Source: Nannocystis sp. RBIL2
GTDB taxonomy: Bacteria > Myxococcota_A > Polyangia > Nannocystales > Nannocystaceae
Assembly (NCBI RefSeq): GCF_026626745.1
Contig: NZ_JAPNJW010000002.1
Span: 5,046,151 to 5,110,150, forward strand
Direction of reading: 5' to 3'
DNA length: 64,000 nt
The first letter of the stretch is position 1; every line of letters starts with the position of its first letter. Shown here piece by piece: positions 1 through 8,531 of this stretch. The notes below the pieces were generated by a model. It was not told the DNA's origin, did no database searches, and saw only the letters and a program-made list of their open reading frames with translations. The translations under genes were made by a program, and so were the position numbers.

Positions 1-1201
1 TCGAGCGCATCGAGTAGACGACGTCGGAGCCGGTGAAGGTGTCGCCCGAGGCGCAGTCGATGCCGAAGAACGCCGCGATGTGACCCGCGCCGACCTCCTC
101 GATGTCGACCATCTCGTCGGCGTGCATGCGCACGAGGCGACCGACCTTGTTCTTCTTGCCCGTGCGGGTGTTGAAGATCGTGTCGCCCTTCTTGACGTGG
201 CCCTGGTAGATGCGGATGTAGGTCAGCTGACCGTACTTGCCCTCTTCGAGCTTGAACGCGAGGGCGCACAGCGGCGAGGCCTCGTCGCTCTTGAGGATGA
301 CCTCGGTCTCCTTGCCGTCGTTGGCGATCTGGTAGGCGACGTTCTTCACCTCGTCGGGCGCCGGCAGGTACTTGACCACGCCGTCGAGCAGGTGCTGCAC
401 GGCCTTGTTCTTGTAGGCCGAGCCGCAGAACACCGCGGTGAAGTTGAGCGACAGGGTCGCCTTGCGCAGCACCGGCACGATCTCCTCGGCGGTGACGTTG
501 GCGCCGTCGCCCTCGAGGAAGCGCTCCATGATCGAGTCGTCGAAGTCGCCGAGCGCCTCGACCAGCTTGAGGCGGTACTCCTCGACCGCCTCCTTGAGGT
601 GCTCGGGGCACGGCTCGCGGCGGATGTTCTCGCCGTTGTCGCCGTCGAAGTACAGCGCGTCACGGGTGAGCAGGTCGACGACGCCCTCGAACTGGTCCTC
701 GGCGCCGATCGGGTAGGTGACGAGGTGGGCGTTGTGACGCAGCTTCTCGCGGAGCTGACGGGTGACCTTGAACGGGTCGGCGCCGGAGCGGTCCATCTTG
801 TTGATGAACGCCAGCCGCGGCACGTTGTAGCGCTTCATCTGCCGGTCGACGGTGATCGACTGCGACTGCACGCCGGCGACCGAGCACAGCACGAGGATCG
901 CGCCGTCGAGGACGCTGAGGGCGCGCTCGACCTCGATCGTGAAGTCGACGTGTCCGGGGGTGTCGATCAGGTTGAGGAAGTGGTCCTTCCACTCGAGGAA
1001 GGTGGCAGCCGACTGGATCGTGATGCCCTTCTCGCGCTCGAGGTCCATCGAGTCCATCGTCGCGCCGACGCCTGACTTGCCCTTGACCTCCTCGATCTTG
1101 TGGATCTTCCCCGAGTAGAACAGGATGCGCTCCGAGAGCGTCGTCTTGCCGGAGTCGATGTGCGCGGAGATCCCGATGTTTCGGACCTTTGCGAGTTCCA
1201 T
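1..1201 (-). CDS. fusA: Elongation factor G, N-terminal 400 residues (3' end outside window)
   Basis: Translational GTPase that moves tRNA and mRNA through the ribosome. The minus-strand reading from ATG at 1201 opens with MELAKVRNIGISAHIDSGKT, containing the G1 P-loop (AHIDSGKTT), then the switch region DLEREKGITIQSAAT, the G3 motif DTPGH and the G4 motif NKMD, followed by the start of domain II. The reading frame is open to the window edge, so the C-terminal part is missing. The P-loop has Ser and the following sequence is LSERILFYSG rather than the usual AHIDAGKTTTTERILYYTG. That form is typical of mitochondrial EF-G1 and the spd-type EF-Gs of delta-proteobacteria, planctomycetes and spirochaetes. 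It does not sit beside rpsL, rpsG or tuf here, so it may be a second EF-G rather than the str-operon copy. No strong Shine-Dalgarno is visible. Confidence 0.95.
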   Translation of the reverse strand, partial: MELAKVRNIGISAHIDSGKTTLSERILFYSGKIHKIEEVKGKSGVGATMDSMDLEREKGITIQSAATFLEWKDHFLNLIDTPGHVDFTIEVERALSVLDGAILVLCSVAGVQSQSITVDRQMKRYNVPRLAFINKMDRSGADPFKVTRQLREKLRHNAHLVTYPIGAEDQFEGVVDLLTRDALYFDGDNGENIRREPCPEHLKEAVEEYRLKLVEALGDFDDSIMERFLEGDGANVTAEEIVPVLRKATLSLNFTAVFCGSAYKNKAVQHLLDGVVKYLPAPDEVKNVAYQIANDGKETEVILKSDEASPLCALAFKLEEGKYGQLTYIRIYQGHVKKGDTIFNTRTGKKNKVGRLVRMHADEMVDIEEVGAGHIAAFFGIDCASGDTFTGSDVVYSMRS

Positions 1202-1503
1202 GGTAGTGCTCTGCTGACCTTGCCGATGACGAGTGCAGGTGTCGGGGGTCCGGGCGTCCCGGCAAATGGGATGCGGAGCGAGTCCGCCGCCGGCCCTCCG
1301 AGCCTGTTGTGCTGCTCAACCCCTCGATCCTCGGACCTGGATGGCCCTCGGCGGGGGGGTTGAAGTTTTGCCCTGGAGCCCGAAAGACAACCCCTGTGGG
1401 TGCTTTTGAGCGCGCGGAGCATGCCACAAGGTGCCCCGCTTGGCCGCTTGAGGCTGCCCGGCGGGGCGTGATCGTCCGCACCCGCCCTGCGCGCCGCGAG
1501 CGC
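1202..1503. other. Intergenic region between EF-G and transketolase
   Basis: About 300 bp with no convincing gene. An inverted repeat GCCCCGC (1433-1439) / GCGGGGC (1461-1467) could act as a weak GC-rich terminator for the transketolase gene, but there is no T-run. A homopolymer of seven G's lies near 1350. The leader of the EF-G gene lies in the left part. Confidence 0.4.
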
Positions 1504-3522
1504 CTAGGGGAGCTCCAGCCAGTGCTTCACCACCGCCCCGGGCGTGAAGCCGAACCGCTCGGCGAGCAGCTTGCCCGGGGCGCTGGCGCCGTAGTGGTCG
1601 AGGCCGTGCTGGTGGGCCGCGAACCGGTCCCACCCGAACGTGGTGCCCGCCTCCACCGACAGGCGGCGCGAGATCTCGGGCGGTAGGACGCTGTCCTGAT
1701 AGGCCTTCGGCTGGGCGAGGAAGGCCTCCCAGCACGGCATCGAGACCACCCGCACGCGCTTTCCGTGGTCCGCGTGGAGCGTCTTGGCCGCGGCCAGCGC
1801 AGTCGCGACCTCGGAGCCGGTCGCCACCAGGATGCCGTCGAGCGGGCCCTCGGGCTGCCACAGCACGTAGGCGCCTTCGCCGATCTGCTCGCGCGTCTCG
1901 GCCATGATCGGCAGGTCCTGGCGCGTCAGCAGGATCACCGTGGCGCCGTCGGCGTGCCCGCGCTGCAGCGCCAGCCGCCACGCCGCCGCCGTCTCGCGCG
2001 CGTCCGCCGGCCGCACGACGTACAGGTCGGGGATCAGCCGCAGGCTCATCAGCTGCTCGATGGGCTGGTGGGTCGGGCCGTCCTCGCCGACCCAGAAGCT
2101 GTCGTGGCTGAAGATGTAGACCACCGGCGCCTTCATCAGCGACGACAGCCGCAGCGCCCCGCGCATGAAGTCGGAGAACACCAGGAAGGTCGCGCCGTAG
2201 GCCCGCACGCCGCCGTGCAGCGCGAGGCCGTTGCAGACGCCGGCCATGCCGTGCTCGCGCACGCCGAAGTGCAGCACGCGCCCGTCGGGGCGGGTCTTGC
2301 TCTGCGCCGGCAGCTTGAGCTCGACGCCGTTCGAGCCGGCGAGGTCGGCGGAGCCGCCGATCAGGGTCGGGTGGGCCTTCACCAGCGCCTCGAGGATCTT
2401 CTGCCCGGCCTTGCGGGTGGCCACCGCCGAGCCCGGCTCGAAGCTCGGGATCGCACTCAGGACCTCCTCGGGGACCGCGTCGCTCTGCAGCGCCTCGAAC
2501 TGCTTGGCCAGCTCGGGGTGGGCCTTGCGGTAGGCGGCGAACTTGGCCTCCCAGGCCTTGCGCTGCTCGCCGAGCCCGCGCCGCTGCTCGGCCAGCGCCG
2601 CACGGACCTCGTCGGGCACGCGGAACGACTGGTCTTCGGGCCAGCCCATCGCCTTCTTGGTCGCCACGATCTCGGCGTCGCCCAGCGGCGCGCCGTGGGC
2701 CCCGTGGGTGCCAGCCTTGTTGGGGCTGCCGGCGGCGATCACGGTGCGGCAGGCGACAAGGCTCGGCCGCGTGGTCTCGGCGCGGGCGAGCACCAGCGCC
2801 GCCTCGACCTGGGCCGCGTCGGCGCCGTCGACTCGCTGCACGTGCCAGCCGTAAGCGGCGAAGCGGGCCAGGACGTCCTCGGTGAACGCGAGGTCGGTCG
2901 AACCGTCGATCGAGATCTTGTTATCGTCATACAGGAACACGAGCTTGCCGAGACCGAGGTGTCCGGCCAGGCTCGCGGCCTCCGAGGCGATCCCCTCCAT
3001 CAGGTCGCCGTCGCTGCAGATCCCGTAGGTGAAGTGATCGACGATGTCGTGCCCCGGCCGGTTGTACGTGGCGGCGAGGAAGCGCTCCGCCAGCGCCATG
3101 CCGACAGCGGCCGCGAATCCAGTGCCGAGAGGACCGGTGGTCACCTCGACCCCGACGGTATGTCCGTACTCGGGATGGCCCGGGGTCTTGCTGCCCCACT
3201 GACGAAACTGTTTCAGCTCGTCGAGCGGTAGATCATAGCCGGTGAGGTGCAACAACGCGTACAGCAGCATCGACCCGTGGCCGGCGCTCAGCACGAAACG
3301 ATCGCGGTCGGGCCAACGCGGGTGCTCGGGGTCGTGGACGAGGAATCGCGTCCATAGCACCGAGGCCATCACGGCCGCGCCCATCGGCATCCCCGGGTGG
3401 CCCGAGTTCGCCTTCTGCACGGCGTCGATGGCGAGGGTCTTGATCGTGTCGACGAGGAGGCCCGAAACGCGGGGATCGGGGCTCGAGGTCGCAGGGAACT
3501 CGCGAGGCGGCACGGCAGGCAT
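1504..3522 (-). CDS. tkt: Transketolase
   Basis: Thiamine-diphosphate enzyme of the non-oxidative pentose phosphate pathway; it transfers two-carbon ketol units between sugar phosphates in the cytosol. The 672-residue length is normal. Visible signatures are NSGHPG at about residues 39-44, the ThDP/Mg motif CSDGDLMEG at 169-177, and FGVREHGMAG at 419-428, which carries the catalytic Glu of the pyrimidine domain. The C-terminal domain is complete. The first 15-20 residues (MPAVPPREFPATSS) precede the conserved core, so a slightly later start is possible. The gene stands alone, with about 255 bp to the next gene upstream. Confidence 0.97.
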   Translation of the reverse strand: MPAVPPREFPATSSPDPRVSGLLVDTIKTLAIDAVQKANSGHPGMPMGAAVMASVLWTRFLVHDPEHPRWPDRDRFVLSAGHGSMLLYALLHLTGYDLPLDELKQFRQWGSKTPGHPEYGHTVGVEVTTGPLGTGFAAAVGMALAERFLAATYNRPGHDIVDHFTYGICSDGDLMEGIASEAASLAGHLGLGKLVFLYDDNKISIDGSTDLAFTEDVLARFAAYGWHVQRVDGADAAQVEAALVLARAETTRPSLVACRTVIAAGSPNKAGTHGAHGAPLGDAEIVATKKAMGWPEDQSFRVPDEVRAALAEQRRGLGEQRKAWEAKFAAYRKAHPELAKQFEALQSDAVPEEVLSAIPSFEPGSAVATRKAGQKILEALVKAHPTLIGGSADLAGSNGVELKLPAQSKTRPDGRVLHFGVREHGMAGVCNGLALHGGVRAYGATFLVFSDFMRGALRLSSLMKAPVVYIFSHDSFWVGEDGPTHQPIEQLMSLRLIPDLYVVRPADARETAAAWRLALQRGHADGATVILLTRQDLPIMAETREQIGEGAYVLWQPEGPLDGILVATGSEVATALAAAKTLHADHGKRVRVVSMPCWEAFLAQPKAYQDSVLPPEISRRLSVEAGTTFGWDRFAAHQHGLDHYGASAPGKLLAERFGFTPGAVVKHWLELP

Positions 3523-3777
3523 GGCCGGGTGCCTATCACGATTGTGACGGCGAGGGCCGACCGGGCCGTGGGGCAGCGGCGTGACCGAACGCGGGACAGT
3601 CAGACATCGCCGGCGAATCTACCGCATGGTCCGCGAAGTTGGATTCGCGCGGACAAACACGGGACCCGCCGGACGACCGATGGCCCGGACGACTTACGGA
3701 ACAGCAATGGCGGACCCGGCGCAGCCCCGGCGACCTCGCGGATGACGAGGCGAGGGCTGGCGCCGGCCGGCCATTCC

Positions 3778-4362
3778 TCAGACGGCAGTGTAACGAGTGC
3801 CGCGCGCCTGGCCGGTCCACGACACGAGGCCGCGCTCGATGAGGCGAGCGAGGGCAGTGCGGACCTGCAGCGGGGTGCCGCCGACCACGGCCGACAGGTC
3901 CGGCGCGGCCTGCGGCCCCGGGGCGGTCTTGAGGGCGCTCAGCATGCCCTGGTCGTAGGCGTCACGGCCCGCGGGGGTGCGGGTGTCGACGACCGACTTG
4001 GAGCCGCCGCCACGCTTGGCAGCCGGCGCGGGCGCCTCCTTGGCGGGCGCGGCAGCGCCACGGCCCTTGCGGCCGGCCTTCTCGGGGGCCTTGGCCAGCG
4101 CCTGCGGGACCTTGACCGGCTTCCCGGCGCCACGGCCGCGCGGGCTGGCGGGGGCCGCTGCGCCGCCACCCTGACCCAGGAGCTCACCGATCGTGATCCC
4201 CTTGAGCAGCGAGCCGAGCTCGCCAGTCGCGAGCTTGCCGAGCTCAGCGAGGCTCATCTGGGGATTAGAACGGATCTGTTCGATCATCACGTCGCGCTCG
4301 GCATTCGCGACGGCATTGCGGAAGGTCGTCTCGAACCTAGACATCGTCTTAGCTTTTTGCAT
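3778..4362 (-). CDS. Histone H1-like winged-helix DNA-binding protein
   Basis: A 194-residue protein in three parts. An N-terminal helical segment (about 1-65) contains MSLAELGKLATGELGSLL. The middle (about 70-120) is very rich in Ala, Lys, Pro, Gly and Arg, like the tail of eukaryotic histone H1. A C-terminal winged-helix-like segment (about 130-194) ends in VRTALARLIERGLVSWTG. I infer a DNA-binding, nucleoid-associated role; no exact family is recognised. The start is ATG at 4362 (MQKAKTM) or the next ATG at 4344 (MSRFETT); neither has a strong ribosome binding site. An upstream extension of the open frame to 4809 is rejected because it runs through the pyrimidine-rich tract. Confidence 0.75.
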   Translation of the reverse strand: MQKAKTMSRFETTFRNAVANAERDVMIEQIRSNPQMSLAELGKLATGELGSLLKGITIGELLGQGGGAAAPASPRGRGAGKPVKVPQALAKAPEKAGRKGRGAAAPAKEAPAPAAKRGGGSKSVVDTRTPAGRDAYDQGMLSALKTAPGPQAAPDLSAVVGGTPLQVRTALARLIERGLVSWTGQARGTRYTAV

Positions 4363-5043
4363 GACCCGAGATCCAAGGTCAATCCATATTCGGCGGGCGC
4401 CGCCAAAAATCTTCAGTCCCCGCACTTTCAGTCCCCCCACTTTCCCCGCTTCCCCCTGTCCCGACTCCCTTTCCCCCGGTCCCCCGCGTCCTTCCGGTCG
4501 GATCAGTTCCCCCCCACTCCTCAGTTCCCCCCACTCCTCAGTTCCCCCCGCGCCCAGTTCCCCCAACCGTTGGGGTCCCCCCAACCGTCGGGGTCCTCCC
4601 ATCGGGTGCCCGCAACCGATCGGCCCATGCGGAGCTATTGGATGTCCCGCGTTTACACGGCCGTTTCGTTGGCCCGCTTGCATCGCCTGAAACCGCGTCT
4701 TTGCGCCCCCGCCTGCAGCGGGCGCTCCGCGGCCGTGGGAGCGCTTTGGGGCGCTCGCCCGCCCGGCCTGCGAAATCGGTAGCGGTCGTCCGCCCGCGAC
4801 ACTGTTCATATCGGCGGCACTGCCGACTTCCGACTCGTCGGCATCGGGCGGCTACCTGCGCGGCAACCCGCGCGCCCCCTGTGCAGTATCCCGCGAACGC
4901 GCGTCAGTCCGATGTTAGGTGCGCCGGTACTCCGTTTCGGCGGACGCTCGTCCGCCGGCCCGCAGCGTATGCGCGGGCGCGCGCAGACATTCTCTTGATG
5001 CCGACACGCTGCTGACTACCTTTTAAGGGCCGTAGAAAAGCGA
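4363..5043. other. Long gene-free region with a pyrimidine-rich tandem-repeat tract
   Basis: About 680 bp without a credible gene. From about 4412 to 4620 the plus strand is strongly pyrimidine-biased. It includes near-tandem copies of a 17-18-bp unit beginning CAGTTCCCCCC (4504, 4522, 4539 and a degenerate copy near 4555), followed by two copies of CCCCAACCGT(T/C)GGGG, which are short palindromes. The rest is ordinary GC-rich sequence. The tract lies directly upstream of the winged-helix gene, so it may be part of its leader. No known element is recognised. Confidence 0.6.
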
Positions 5044-5073
5044 AGAGGGGGACGGTCGCGGCCGCCCCCCTCT
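5044..5073 (-). terminator. Intrinsic terminator of the ahcY operon
   Basis: Arms AGAGGGGGACGG (5044-5055) and CCGCCCCCCTCT (5062-5073) pair at 11 of 12 positions around a 6-nt loop. On the minus strand the stem is followed by TTCGCTTTTC, a moderately T-rich tail. It lies about 50 bp after the ahcY stop codon. Confidence 0.75.
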
Positions 5074-5120
5074 CAGTCGGGACATCGGCGCACCAGGCGA
5101 GCCCGGCGCGCCCGTCCGGG

Positions 5121-6461
5121 TCAGTAGCGGTAGTGCTCGGGCTTGAACGGACCCTCCTGCGACACGCCGAGGTATTCGGCCTGCTTGTCGCTGAGGCGGG
5201 TGAGCTTGACGCCGAGCTTTCCGAGGTGCAGGCGGGCGACCTCCTCATCGAGGCGCTTCGGCAGCACGTACACCTTGCCCCGCGCATAACGGCTGCGCTC
5301 GGTGTAGAGCGACAGCTGGGCGAGGACCTGATTCGTGAAGCTATTGCTCATCACGAAGCTGGGGTGGCCGGTGGCGCAGCCGAGGTTCACCAGGCGGCCG
5401 CGGGCCAGCAGGAGGATCGCGTGGCCGTCGGGGAACACGAAGCGGTCGACCTGCGGCTTGATGTTGATCTCGCGGACGCCCTTGTCGGCGACGAGGCCGG
5501 CGACGTCGATCTCGCTGTCGAAGTGGCCGATGTTGCAGACGATCGCCTCGTCCTTCATCTTCCGCATGTGCTCGAGCGTGACGACATCGCAGCACCCGGT
5601 GGCAGTGACGAAGATGTCGGCGACGCTGGCCGCCTCGTCCATCGTCGTCACCTGGAAGCCCTCCATCGCCGCCTGCAGCGCGCAGATCGGGTCGACCTCG
5701 GTGACGAGGACGCGGGCCCCGAAGCCGCGCATCGACTGGGCGCAGCCCTTGCCGACGTCGCCGTAACCGGCCACGACCACGACCTTGCCCGCGACCATGA
5801 TGTCGGTCGCGCGCTTGATGCCGTCGGCCAGGCTCTCGCGGCAACCGTACAGGTTGTCGAACTTGCTCTTGGTCACCGAGTCATTGACGTTGATCGCAGC
5901 GATCTTCAGCTCGCCGCGCTCGGCCATCTGATACAGGCGATGGACGCCGGTGGTGGTCTCCTCGCTGACGCCGAGGCACTGCTCGAGCGAGCCGAGGTGC
6001 TCCGGACGGTGCAGCACCAGCGTCAGGTCGCCGCCGTCGTCGAGCAGGATGTTCGGCGGGCTGCCGTCGGGCCAGCGGATCGTCTGCTCGACGCACCACC
6101 AGTACTCCTCCTCGGTCTCGCCCTTCCACGCGAACACCGGCACGCCGGTGGCCGCGATCGCGGCCGCAGCGTGGTCCTGCGTCGAGAAGATATTGCACGA
6201 CGACCACCGCACCTCGGCCCCGAGGTGCGTCAGCGTCTCGATCAACACCGCCGTCTGAATCGTCATGTGGAGGCAGCCGGCGATCTTGGCCCCCTTCAGC
6301 GGCTTCTCCGCCCCGTACTTGGCGCGCAGCGCCATCAGCCCGGGCATCTCCTTCTCGGCCAGGGCGATCTCCTTGCGACCCCAATCGGCCAGGCCCATGT
6401 CGGCGACCTTGTAGTCGGGCGTGGTGGGCGGCTTTTCCTTCGACACAGTGCTTGCAGTCAT
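5121..6461 (-). CDS. ahcY: Adenosylhomocysteinase
   Basis: NAD-dependent cytosolic enzyme that splits S-adenosylhomocysteine into adenosine and homocysteine, relieving product inhibition of methyltransferases. It has 446 residues, close to the family norm. Visible signatures are the substrate-binding GCLHMTIQTAVLIETL (about 62-77), the catalytic-region NDSVTKSKFDN (193-203), the Rossmann motif GYGDVGKG (232-239) and the conserved C-terminal FKPEHYRY, whose Lys and Tyr contact NAD of the neighbouring subunit. It is the last gene of mtnB-mtnD-ahcY and starts 43 bp after mtnD. That gap is too short for an S-adenosylhomocysteine riboswitch. A hairpin terminator follows. Confidence 0.98.
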   Translation of the reverse strand: MTASTVSKEKPPTTPDYKVADMGLADWGRKEIALAEKEMPGLMALRAKYGAEKPLKGAKIAGCLHMTIQTAVLIETLTHLGAEVRWSSCNIFSTQDHAAAAIAATGVPVFAWKGETEEEYWWCVEQTIRWPDGSPPNILLDDGGDLTLVLHRPEHLGSLEQCLGVSEETTTGVHRLYQMAERGELKIAAINVNDSVTKSKFDNLYGCRESLADGIKRATDIMVAGKVVVVAGYGDVGKGCAQSMRGFGARVLVTEVDPICALQAAMEGFQVTTMDEAASVADIFVTATGCCDVVTLEHMRKMKDEAIVCNIGHFDSEIDVAGLVADKGVREINIKPQVDRFVFPDGHAILLLARGRLVNLGCATGHPSFVMSNSFTNQVLAQLSLYTERSRYARGKVYVLPKRLDEEVARLHLGKLGVKLTRLSDKQAEYLGVSQEGPFKPEHYRY

Positions 6462-6504
6462 CGTCTACCTTGATCCTCTCGCGAACAATGCGAATCCAGC
6501 GTCA

Positions 6505-6957
6505 TCAAGCGCGGTACTCCGGCACCCAGCCCGCGGCGTCCTTGAACAGACGCACGCAGCGGATCTGCCGCCGCTCGGTCAAAAAGAAGCGGTGATACAG
6601 GTCGGCCGGGACGACGATCAGGTCGCCTCGCTCGACCTGGACCCGGATCCACCGCTCGTCCGCGCCGCGGATGTCGAAGATGCCCTCGCCATCGAGCACG
6701 AAGCGGACCTCGTCGTCGCGGTGCAGGTGCTCGTCCTTGAACTTGGCCAGCAGCCCGTCGAGGTTCGGCGTGTCGGGCCGCAGCTCGATCACGTCCTGCG
6801 CGACGTAGCCGCGGGCCGCCTTCAGGCGGTCCAGCGCGCCCTGGAAATCGTCGTCGGGCAGGCGCTCGTAGAGCACCCCGACCGCCGCGAGGTCGGCCAG
6901 CGTCGGCCCCTCGCCCCGCGCATCCAGGCCCGAATCCTCGATCCAAGCGAGCTGCAT
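6505..6957 (-). CDS. mtnD: Acireductone dioxygenase
   Basis: Cupin metalloenzyme of the methionine salvage pathway. It oxidises the acireductone intermediate, with the outcome (2-oxo acid plus formate, or the CO-forming off-pathway reaction) set by the bound metal. The 150-residue length is slightly short compared with the usual 170-180. The metal ligands are visible: HLH at 77-79, Glu at 83 and His at 122, in the order H-x-H-x3-E ... H. It lies between mtnB (19 bp upstream) and ahcY (43 bp downstream) on the same strand, so all three are probably one transcript. Confidence 0.93.
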   Translation of the reverse strand: MQLAWIEDSGLDARGEGPTLADLAAVGVLYERLPDDDFQGALDRLKAARGYVAQDVIELRPDTPNLDGLLAKFKDEHLHRDDEVRFVLDGEGIFDIRGADERWIRVQVERGDLIVVPADLYHRFFLTERRQIRCVRLFKDAAGWVPEYRA

Positions 6958-6976
6958 GGTCCCCTCCGCCTCCGCG

Positions 6977-7657
6977 TCACGCCCCGCCGACCGGCAGGCC
7001 GAGCCGATGCGACTCGACCACCGCGCGGAACAAATAGTCGTAGCTCTCGGCCTGCGTCTTGGCCTGCACCCAGTCGCGGCCCCACACGTACACCCCGTGC
7101 CCCGCCACCAGCACCGCGTCGACGTCGGGGTAGGCCTGCATCGCCTCGCCCATGCTCGCCGTCAGCTGCGACTCGCGCGGGGTGTTGGCGATGATCGGCA
7201 CCCGCAGGGTGTCGAAGCAGCCCATGCCGCGCAGGCCCTTCTGCATCTCCAGGCCCTGGCACACGAACTCGCCCGGCCCGCCCTGCGGCGCGAACAACCG
7301 CGCCGCCAGCACCGCCCACACCGAGTGCGAGTGCATCACCGCGCCGGCGTCCCGCAGGCGATAGGCGTTGAAGAACAGCGGCCGACACTCGCTGACCTTG
7401 AGCCCCGTGGTCGGCCCCTGCACCACCTGGCAGTCGTGCTCGCCCGTGGCCTGGTCGCTCAGCAGGAAGATGTCCTCCGGCCGCAGGCGCTCCTTCTGCA
7501 CCCCCGAAGGCGCCATATAAATGCCCTCGGGCCCGCGGATCGAGATGCCGCCGCCGGTGCCGCTGACCCAACCGAGCTGATAAAACAAGCGGCAGAGCTC
7601 GCAGATGAGCTCGGGAATCGGCTGGTTCGACGTGTTGTCGCGGGGCGCTGCGGACAT
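6977..7657 (-). CDS. mtnB: Methylthioribulose-1-phosphate dehydratase
   Basis: Class II aldolase-fold zinc enzyme of methionine salvage; it dehydrates methylthioribulose 1-phosphate. It has 226 residues. Visible are the phosphate-binding GTGGGISIR (about 33-41), SGVQKERL (51-58), the catalytic Glu near 90, the zinc ligands in MHSHS (H109, H111) and the third His in AGHGVYVWG (about 187). Class II aldolases can act on other substrates, but the neighbouring mtnD fixes the call. It is the first gene of the mtnB-mtnD-ahcY operon, so the promoter is expected just upstream of 7657. Confidence 0.93.
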   Translation of the reverse strand: MSAAPRDNTSNQPIPELICELCRLFYQLGWVSGTGGGISIRGPEGIYMAPSGVQKERLRPEDIFLLSDQATGEHDCQVVQGPTTGLKVSECRPLFFNAYRLRDAGAVMHSHSVWAVLAARLFAPQGGPGEFVCQGLEMQKGLRGMGCFDTLRVPIIANTPRESQLTASMGEAMQAYPDVDAVLVAGHGVYVWGRDWVQAKTQAESYDYLFRAVVESHRLGLPVGGA

Positions 7658-8531
7658 CGAGGCGCGCGGAGTCTACCCCGCGACCCCAGGCCCGTCACAG
7701 CCGGCCGAGTGTGGATCCTCGCTTCCCGCGCCGTCCGCCGCGAACCCCTCGCGCCGCCCGCCGCGCGACCCGTGACGCCCCGCCCGCCGCCGCAGCCCCA
7801 CCCATTGCCCCGCGGCGAATGTCACGCCCGCGCGCCCGGACGTCCGACCGGCGCCCGCGCTCGCGCCCGGGGACCCATTCGTCCCGCTGGCAGATCGATC
7901 ACCGCCTTGGTCGTACGAGCTGTCTCTCGGGACATCTTATCGCAGCACCGCCGGCCAATCCTCGCAGCGCCGCCGCCGTCGCCGCATGGGCGCGAACAGC
8001 CGCGAGTTCGCCGTCGCGGTCGGCGCGCGGTCGCCCGACGACCGCGGAGGCCCGCCCGAGCTGCGGCGCGCCCGATCGTCACCGGTCCGTCGCCCGCCTG
8101 GTGTCTCTGTCGCGAACGCGACGCAGCGAACCCTGCCCCGGGAGGATCACCCGCGGCCGCGAATGTGATGTGCGTTGCAGACAGATCGCCGTGACGCGCC
8201 GCACCGATCTCGCAGGCCAATTGCAGCAGCCGTCCCACGCCGACCCCGCTCGCACCAAACCGCGATCGTGGGCGCTGTCACGAGCGGCGGCGCCGGCCCG
8301 TCGAACTCACGAGTGTCAGCAGTCCGAACGCCGCTCCCGGAGCTTCCACGAGCTCCCACCGACACCCCCGTGAGCGGAGTCCGGAATCCTCGCTCGGCGA
8401 CCCTCGGCGAGCCGGACGACGGGTCGTCGGTCACGCGACGCACGAATGACCGCGAACGAGAGGATGTCATCGAAGTGACCACCGTCCCGCGACTGCGTGC
8501 CGTCCGCACCGCCTGCATCACTCGCGGGCGA
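7658..8531. other. Gene-free region upstream of mtnB
   Basis: About 870 bp. The open frames here are low-complexity Arg/Ser/Pro/Ala translations with no start context or domain, so I see no gene. The only structured element is a 14-bp repeat pair at 7919-7946. The promoter of the mtnB operon should lie at the left end. Confidence 0.55.
7919..7946. repeat. 14-bp palindromic repeat (site 1)
   Basis: GCTGTCTCTCGGGA (7919-7932) is followed in phase by CATCTTATCGCAGC (7933-7946). The first unit forms TGTCTCTCGGGACA, a TGTC-N6-GACA hairpin. It is isolated in a gene-free region. Confidence 0.6.

Noticed and set aside
1433..1467. Firm terminator for transketolase
   Set aside because: The 7-bp arms have a 21-nt loop and no T-run; kept only as a weak note.
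6462..6504. S-adenosylhomocysteine riboswitch before ahcY
   Set aside because: Only 43 bp separate mtnD and ahcY and no conserved riboswitch fold is visible; the real leader is upstream of mtnB, where I see no match either.
7658..8531. Small Arg/Ser-rich open frames as genes
   Set aside because: Low-complexity translations on both strands with no start context and no agreement in frame with codon bias.
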